Shown here: one piece after another, positions 7,281 to 11,360 of the stretch
How positions within the stretch are numbered: position 1 is the first letter of the stretch
Layout of the letters: each line of letters starts with the position of its first letter
NCBI GenBank assembly: GCA_000697455.1
Contig: JNET01027514.1
Location: 1-11,360, forward strand
Length of the DNA: 11,360 nt
Direction: 5' to 3'
Source: Basidiobolus heterosporus B8920
Lineage: Eukaryota > Basidiobolomycota > Basidiobolomycetes > Basidiobolales > Basidiobolaceae
Notes under the pieces: generated by a model
The model's database searches: none
Told to the model about the DNA's origin: nothing
The model's input: the letters and a program-made list of their open reading frames with translations, nothing else
Position numbers and translations under genes: made by a program

Positions 7281-7479
7281 ATGCGCAAGCACTTTTCCAT
7301 CGTTCTAATGCTTTTTAAATTTCGGTACAGCCATTGTGGCAAGTGTGTCCGTCTCTTCTCCAAAGCCAAGAAAAGGTGTGTAGGAAGAAGACGCTCGCAC
7401 CAGAGTGGACAGGTGGCGAGGACGTTATGGTCACTTCGGGGACTATGATGGTCGCTGGGAACTTGGAGGGTTTGTTTGA
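7281..7479 (+). pseudogene. Degenerate Tyr/Gly-rich secreted-peptide gene, copy 3
   Basis: An ATG at 7281 opens MRKHFSIVLMLF, a plausible signal-peptide start, and its frame runs 55 codons to 7448 with a basic, Cys-containing sequence. In another frame, 7411-7479 encodes RWRGRYGHFGDYDGRWELGG and two more residues before TGA, which resembles the Tyr/Gly/Arg/Trp-rich tail of copy 4 (RYWGRGGYGRYGGYGDRWG). The middle also reads better in another frame (a short Ala/Val/Ser-rich stretch like copy 4). So the pieces sit in the expected order but not in one frame. No TATA box comparable to the other copies was found upstream; 7050-7280 could belong to copy 2, making this its 3' part. Either way the copy appears broken. 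Confidence 0.45.
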
Positions 7480-7690
7480 GCTGCTAACTTAATACATCAT
7501 GCCGTTAAGCTTACTACCAATATTGCGATCATCCACAACCCTAAATCATGCGAAATAAATGCCAATTTTTGAGGCTCGCTTTTTTCTACCCATTTCCGTT
7601 TACAAGAGAAATACTTGCCACTTTCATATAACATAGTATAGAAATCTCTATACCACGACTAGCATTGTTGTTGACAGATATCGAGTGTTT
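7480..7690. other. Intergenic spacer upstream of copy 4
   Basis: No gene is seen. The phrase CATCATGCCGTT (about 7496-7507) repeats one near 6770. An AATAAA-like CGAAATAAATGCC near 7550 could end a copy 3 transcript. The stretch leads directly into the conserved promoter box starting at 7700. Confidence 0.3.
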
Positions 7691-7699
7691 GTATTTTAG

Positions 7700-7849
7700 C
7701 TGCGGTGATTGCCTCCGAAATATGCTACATCATTTGACTGAAACCCATCAATTTCGGGAAGATTCCTAGATGCGATATCAATCAATCTCCATCTTGTATC
7801 TGTATATAAAGGCTTGTGCTGAGCTTTATTTGAGTATTCAATATTCACA
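7700..7849 (+). promoter_or_regulatory. Promoter of secreted-peptide copy 4
   Basis: This is the fullest version of the recurring promoter. It comprises the 41-bp box (7700-7740) shared with 6000-6040, a segment GGGAAGATTCCTAGATGCG shared with copy 2, TCTGTATATAAA (7799-7810) identical to copy 2, and the leader TGAGTATTCAATATTCACAA, close to the leaders of copies 1 and 2. The TATATAAA box is 47 bp before the position homologous to the copy 2 start codon. Confidence 0.6.
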
Positions 7850-8298
7850 ATATACAAACACCTTATCGCAGCTTGTGCTCTACTAATGGTCGTCAGTGCC
7901 TTTGGAAGCCCCGTGGATGTGACAAGCACAAATGTAGCGAGCGCGTCCATCTCCGATAGGGATCCACAAAGCGGCCAAGTAGTGAAGAAGTTCCCATCTA
8001 ACAAGGAGGAGGATGCGCAGAATATTTGACACTATATCGCTGGCATTCTCGGCCAGAGGTCAAGAAATACGTTCGATCAGACTCTCTTGGATAAGCAAGA
8101 CGCCAACCAAGGAGTCGAGGAAGAGGAAGGTAATCCTGAAGAGGCCGGGCTATGGGGGAGATACGGTGGATATGGGCGGCGGGGGGCAGATACTGGGGAC
8201 GAGGAGGCTACGGTCGCTACGGTGGTTATGGAGATCGGTGGGGATATGGACGCTATGGGGGATATGGAGGGTATGGTGGATGCGGCTGGGGTTGCTGA
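7850..8298 (+). CDS. Tyr/Gly-rich secreted peptide precursor, copy 4 (possibly inactive)
   Basis: In frame from 7850 the sequence reads as a signal peptide (YKHLIAACALLMVVSAFGS), then a polar propeptide (PVDVTSTNVASASISDRDPQ, then SNKEEDAQ). After a stop at 8027 the same frame goes on with RSRNTFDQTLLDKQDANQG, an acidic EEEEGNPEEAG stretch and GLWGRYGGYGRR. The last 36 codons (8188-8298), in another frame, encode RYWGRGGYGRYGGYGDRWG and then more YGRYGG/YGG repeats ending CGWGC. The order secretion signal, acidic pro-region, Tyr/Gly-rich tail resembles precursors of Tyr/Gly-rich antimicrobial peptides in animals, though no homology is claimed. Oddities: the start position reads ATA where copy 2 has ATG (next in-frame ATG 7886). 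The stop could lie in a 75-78 nt intron (donor 7979 or 7982, CTAAC inside, acceptor CCAG at 8056). The final frame change is near a six-G run at 8181-8186, or could be a second intron. Confidence 0.5.
8188..8298 (+). repeat. Tyr/Gly-rich repeat-coding segment with terminal CGWGC
   Basis: The DNA is built from GGNTAYGG-like units (CTACGGTCGCTACGGTGGTTATGG and similar) coding for RYGGYG and GGYGGYGG. It ends with Gly-Cys-Gly-Trp-Gly-Cys and TGA. The two other frames are also open here, which is usual for G-rich repeats, but they give no sensible protein. Third positions vary among units (GGT, GGA, GGG), so the amino-acid pattern looks better kept than the DNA. Confidence 0.65.
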
Positions 8299-8402
8299 GT
8301 AAACTCCTTTCGTAGTTTGCTGAATAATAAGAATCAAGGCTTTCATTCACTCCAACAACACAACTTGTCTATGTGCTTGAATAAGGTACCGTTGCATTTT
8401 AT

Positions 8403-8728
8403 CTATCGATAGTGAATGACCGTGTGTATAATGCGATGGGATGCATTCTTTATGACTCTTATTGAGAATGCTAGTTGGCAGAGACTCTCACTGCTCCAAC
8501 GGTCACTTCTTTTCCGTTGCTTCGAGGTAATCGCAGCAAACCTGTTCCTTTTCCTGTTGTAATCTTGCAGAGAAAGGTACAGGATTGCTTTAGCGGAGGT
8601 GCTAGGTGGTCCGGAAATGATGCTTGCGGTATCTACCGGTCCGCAGGTCACGTGCTGGCAAGAGCCGATATCGATATTTGGGTTAGCAGTGCCACGGTTA
8701 AGGAACAGAGAACGGTTTTAAATCGCAT
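8403..8728 (-). CDS. Small basic secreted protein, two exons, minus strand
   Basis: The ATG at 8728-8726 opens a clear signal peptide: MRFKTVLCSL, a hydrophobic core TVALLTQISIS and an ALA cleavage motif at 22-24. The frame closes at once with TGA (8650-8648). A 50-nt GT..AG intron (8651-8602) removes the stop and joins in phase to the long minus-strand frame ending at TAG 8403. The intron matches the kinase introns in size but has a weak GTGACC donor and no clear CTAAC. The product is 91 residues. The mature part is basic, with NRKRNRF (41-47) and SKQRKRSDRW (52-61), which are dibasic Kex2-type candidate sites. One cysteine is seen at 67. It converges on copy 4 with about 105 bp between stops. 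I do not recognise the family. The overlapping plus-strand frame at 8475-8753 has no signal peptide and is judged a shadow. Confidence 0.5.
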
Positions 8729-8753
8729 TGTGTGTGTTTCACCGTTGAATTGA

Positions 8754-9150
8754 ATGTTGAAGAGGATTGTATAGAGCTCTAAGGGGATAGGGACGGTTGG
8801 CAAGGAGAGACAGGCAGAGCTACCATGGCAATGAAGGGGAATATTTGATTAGAGTACCTTATTCACTCTTGGGAGTACGGATATGATGCCAAGCCCGTTT
8901 CTTGCTACTAGTATCACAAAAAGACTTACAGGCGCTACAATTTTATAGTATGTGTGACTTGAGTTTCTATTCGCTGCAACTGCAAAACATGATTGAATGG
9001 ATGCATATAAATTCGTAGAGTGAAATAACTCACTGGCTCTTGTTGGAATCTTTATAGCCTTTCCATTACTAGTAGTGGTAGTGAAAGACGATGCCCAGTT
9101 GATGTGTAGATAAGGTGAAAGGCTTTACCAACTTAAGTATTTATTCCAAA
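8754..9150. other. Spacer with TATA box and hydrophobic-segment remnant
   Basis: No complete gene is seen. GCTCTATACAATCC on the minus strand, about 45-55 bp upstream of the 8728 start, may serve as TATA box for the minus-strand gene. On the plus strand a TATAAA at 9006-9011 is followed by AACTCACTGG (about 9028), similar to AACTCACTGTG in copy 2. A frame then encodes SLALVGIFIAFPLLVVVV, a signal-peptide-like run with no start codon. This could be the worn 5' end of one more family copy, but the match is short. Confidence 0.25.
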
Positions 9151-9154
9151 TGAC

Positions 9155-9418
9155 ATGTATGTACTATTGCTTAGTGAAAGGTTGCGCGAGGTCGGAGTGC
9201 TCGAGGACTTTGCTAAAGAGGTGGGGACGACACCGGGGAGATATGCCAGGAGGGATAGGGATTACGTCCTATTGAACCTCCATCTCTCCCTACAATGGCT
9301 GTCCCTCACCGCCTTCCATACAAGGATTCTGATTCGACCTCTCGTCTACCCTACAATACGAATTTTGACCAGGATAAGATTTCGTGACCATCTGAGCTTT
9401 ATGGAGTGTATCTTTTGA
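9155..9418 (+). CDS. Low-confidence 87-residue ORF
   Basis: The frame starts with ATG at 9155. Residues 1-40 are mixed and charged (LREVGVLEDFAKEVG, then GRYARRDRDY), while the second half is Leu/Arg/Ile-heavy and less protein-like. In the next frame, about 9288-9389, a more polar translation appears (MAVPHRLPYKDSDSTSRLPY), so the true coding frame, if any, is unclear. CpG is common here, unlike the flanking repeat DNA, so this is probably not old silenced repeat. No domain is recognised. Confidence 0.2.
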   Translation: MYVLLLSERLREVGVLEDFAKEVGTTPGRYARRDRDYVLLNLHLSLQWLSLTAFHTRILIRPLVYPTIRILTRIRFRDHLSFMECIF

Positions 9419-9463
9419 GCGTTTGCTTAATAACCATGATGGCTATGGCAGATAAATAAACTG

Positions 9464-9799
9464 ATGTTGGCGCCTGATGGTAAGATGGAGTACCTATCAC
9501 ATCTTGTCAAATTATTACTGACTGATACTTATATAGAAGATCATAAGGTTCATTGCAGTCACACTCAAAAATTATTTTCTCTTCGGCATTCTCAACAGAA
9601 GTGCTCTGACTTTAGCACATGCTGCTATGAGCAGTTTCTCCTGCACAGGTATGGCAAAAGTCTCAATATGCTCAGACATTGGCATGCTGGCATAGGTGAT
9701 GCGAGCTTTGTAGAGTACCCCAGCAGTCTTTTGGAAATGCTTTACTATCTAGCTCATTACAGTACACTAGGCATGAATAGGTCATGCTTTGATCAGTAA
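9464..9799 (+). CDS. Low-confidence 111-residue ORF
   Basis: The ATG at 9464 follows a GATAAATAAAC motif and opens 111 codons. The composition is protein-like but rich in His, Cys, Leu and Tyr (CCYEQFLLHRYGKSLNMLRH, then LLEMLYYLAHYSTLGMN), with no signal peptide or known motif. It lies at the border where CpG becomes rare again, so it may be a piece of a decayed mobile element rather than a host gene. I do not recognise it. Confidence 0.25.
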   Translation: MLAPDGKMEYLSHLVKLLLTDTYIEDHKVHCSHTQKLFSLRHSQQKCSDFSTCCYEQFLLHRYGKSLNMLRHWHAGIGDASFVEYPSSLLEMLYYLAHYSTLGMNRSCFDQ

Positions 9800-10907
9800 A
9801 GAAACAAGTGTGTGTCATGCTTGTATTCCCACTTTAGGTAGATTGAGCTCACTATTTTGTCAGAGTAGATAACAAATGAGCTATTTCAACTTCGATGGAG
9901 CTATTTCATGTGGAGGGAAACAATTTATAGATGATATATGGTCACTTTATCTATATAATAAGTTAAGTACTGTCTGTCCCTTCTTGCAGTGGCAGTGTAC
10001 AAATTTCAACATTGAATTCCAGCAGTAGTAATATTAGCTATCAAATGACATGAATGCACCAGGTCAATTGTGTCAAATAGTGCAACTGCTTGTGTGCAAA
10101 GCTGCAAGCTCCTTTAGAGCCATTAATAGAAGTGACAGAGAGTATGCACCTTATGATATAGATAATGTGAACCTGTATCATCCACTTATGATATCCCATT
10201 ACATTTGTTCTGCTGGATAGTGCCACATTGAGCCATCTATGTCAATTGGTGCCATATGGTGCCCATGAGTCTTAGGAGTTGGCAACTGTGAAACAACCAC
10301 AGAAGCAGTAGTTTGTGTTGAGGGAGTTTGGCAGATATTGGAAGTGATTTGGAGACTTAGAGTATTTTGTGGTTTTCACTTGAGGATTTATTTGAGAGAA
10401 ACATAGGTATTCATACTTCAGCAATATCTTGGCAAACCAATATGTTGAATATGGTTAGGAAGGTCCTTGTAACATCTGTGCAAAGTTTGGGGTCATTTGG
10501 GTAATTTTGAAAATTATTGTAATCTGGGTACCTGACATATCTGTTGTTGATTTCATAAAATATTCTAGGTAAATCCCAACATAGAGTTTTTATAAGAATA
10601 TAAAGATAATCATGGCTGTAGGTGGCCAAGTGTATGTGAAAATGTTGGTGTAGACATAAGAACTACAACAGCTAGCATCTTCATGAAAAGTAGCCCTAGT
10701 GTTTTACTCATACTGATGGATGAAACCAATTTTTGGACCTTTTAGTTGGTGTCCACATAGTGCATGATGTGGAGGTAATTAGAATGTGTAACAATGCAGG
10801 TGAGATGCCAAAATGCATAGCATTTGGGATCCAGCTTCAGGGGCCTCTAACATGCAACAAAGGTGCATGGCACCATTTTTCCCAGTTGGTACTATAAGCA
10901 CTATATA
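9800..10907. other. CpG-poor gene-free DNA, probably degenerate repeat
   Basis: I see no intact gene. CpG is nearly absent, TG and CA are frequent, as in bases 500-2400. Two minus-strand frames look faintly coding: 10629-10411 (72 codons, with RYVRYPDYNNFQNYPNDP) and a frame without start codon at about 10372-10202 (with SQLPTPKTHGHHMAPIDID). They may be leftovers of one element running leftward; the family is not recognisable. The stretch ends at the minisatellite. Confidence 0.35.
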
Positions 10908-11360
10908 GGTTAACAGGCCTATGACATAAGCAGGGATGCCAGATTAACAGGCCTATGACATAAACCTGGCTGCCAGGTTAACCAGTCTATGGCATAAACC
11001 TGGATGCCAGGTTAACCAGTCTACGGCATAAACCTGGATGCCAGGTTAACCAGTCTATGGCATAAACCTGGATGCCAGGTTAACAAGTCTAAGGTATAAA
11101 CCTGGATGCCAGGTTAACAAGTCTATAGCATAAACCTGGATGCCAGGTTAACAAGTCTATGGTATAAACCTGGATGCCAGGTTAACCAGTCTATGGTATA
11201 AACCTAGATGCCAGGTTAACCAGTCTATAGCATAAACCTGGATGCCAGGTTAACAAGTCTATGGTATAAACCTAGATGCCAGGTTAACAAGTCTATAGCA
11301 TAAACCTGGATGCCAGGTTAACCAGTCTATGGCATAAACCTGGATGCCAGGTTAACCAAT
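10908..11360 (+). repeat. 34-bp minisatellite, 13 full units and a partial one
   Basis: Thirteen head-to-tail 34-bp units run from 10908 to 11349, with 11 bases of a fourteenth before the window ends, so the true array is longer. Each unit begins GGTTAACCAGTCTATGGC and ends ATAAACCTGGATGCCA. The first two units (10908-10975) are the most diverged, as expected at an array edge. Units carry GTTAAC, a 6-bp palindrome. Variation is concentrated at a few positions: C/A after GTTAA(C), ATGGC/ATAGC/ATGGT in the middle, and CTGG/CTAG. No open frame or known motif explains the array. Confidence 0.97.

Noticed and set aside
8077-8350. Ser/Thr/Pro/Ile-rich minus-strand frames of 66-89 codons and G-rich plus-strand frames
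   Set aside because: They are shadows of the Tyr/Gly-rich repeat: purine-rich repeats leave several frames open. Only the Tyr/Gly reading matches copy 3.
8475-8753. 92-codon plus-strand open frame
   Set aside because: It lies opposite the minus-strand gene, which has a clear signal peptide and a fitting intron; this frame has neither promoter nor recognisable features.
10908-11360. CRISPR array
   Set aside because: The 34-bp units are directly adjacent with no unique spacers, so it is a tandem minisatellite, and the genome is eukaryotic.

Overview
The window looks like a piece of a compact fungal nuclear genome, most likely a basidiomycete (Agaricomycetes). Three things point there. A NIMA/NEK-type kinase gene is split by six introns of 48-60 nt with GT..AG ends, several carrying a CTAAC/CTAAT branch point. 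AATAAA-like signals lie within about 20-80 nt of stop codons. A decayed transposase fragment at the left end resembles, from memory, the Plavaka (CACTA-like) transposases common in mushroom genomes. No database search was possible, so the placement is an inference.

Layout. Bases 1 to about 2700 are AT-rich, almost free of CpG and full of stops: a transposon graveyard with a recognisable transposase piece at 621-905 and coding-like minus-strand blocks at 1788-2665. Bases 2797-5723 form a tight gene block, all on the plus strand: an intronless 406-residue orphan protein (2797-4017), the 281-residue NEK-family kinase (4169-5330, seven exons) and a 97-residue orphan (5407-5700). Intergenic gaps are 76-151 bp.

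Bases 5700-8730 hold a cluster of small genes. Related promoter/leader modules recur near 6000-6120, 6895-7100 and 7690-8030. Two start signal-peptide-like reading frames, and another such start lies at 7281. Two Tyr/Gly-rich tails are seen (7411-7479 and 8188-8298). These look like diverging and mostly degenerating copies of one small secreted Tyr/Gly-rich protein gene. An unrelated 82-residue ORF (6365-6613) sits between copies. A convergent minus-strand gene (8403-8728) encodes a signal peptide and, if one 50-nt intron is accepted, a 91-residue basic secreted protein.

Bases 8740-9800 contain only weak candidates. Bases 9800-10900 are again CpG-poor with no convincing gene. Bases 10908-11360 are a 34-bp minisatellite that continues past the window end. 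The cluster of secreted-peptide copies is the most interesting part: it reads as birth-and-death evolution of a lineage-specific secreted family next to repeat-rich DNA.
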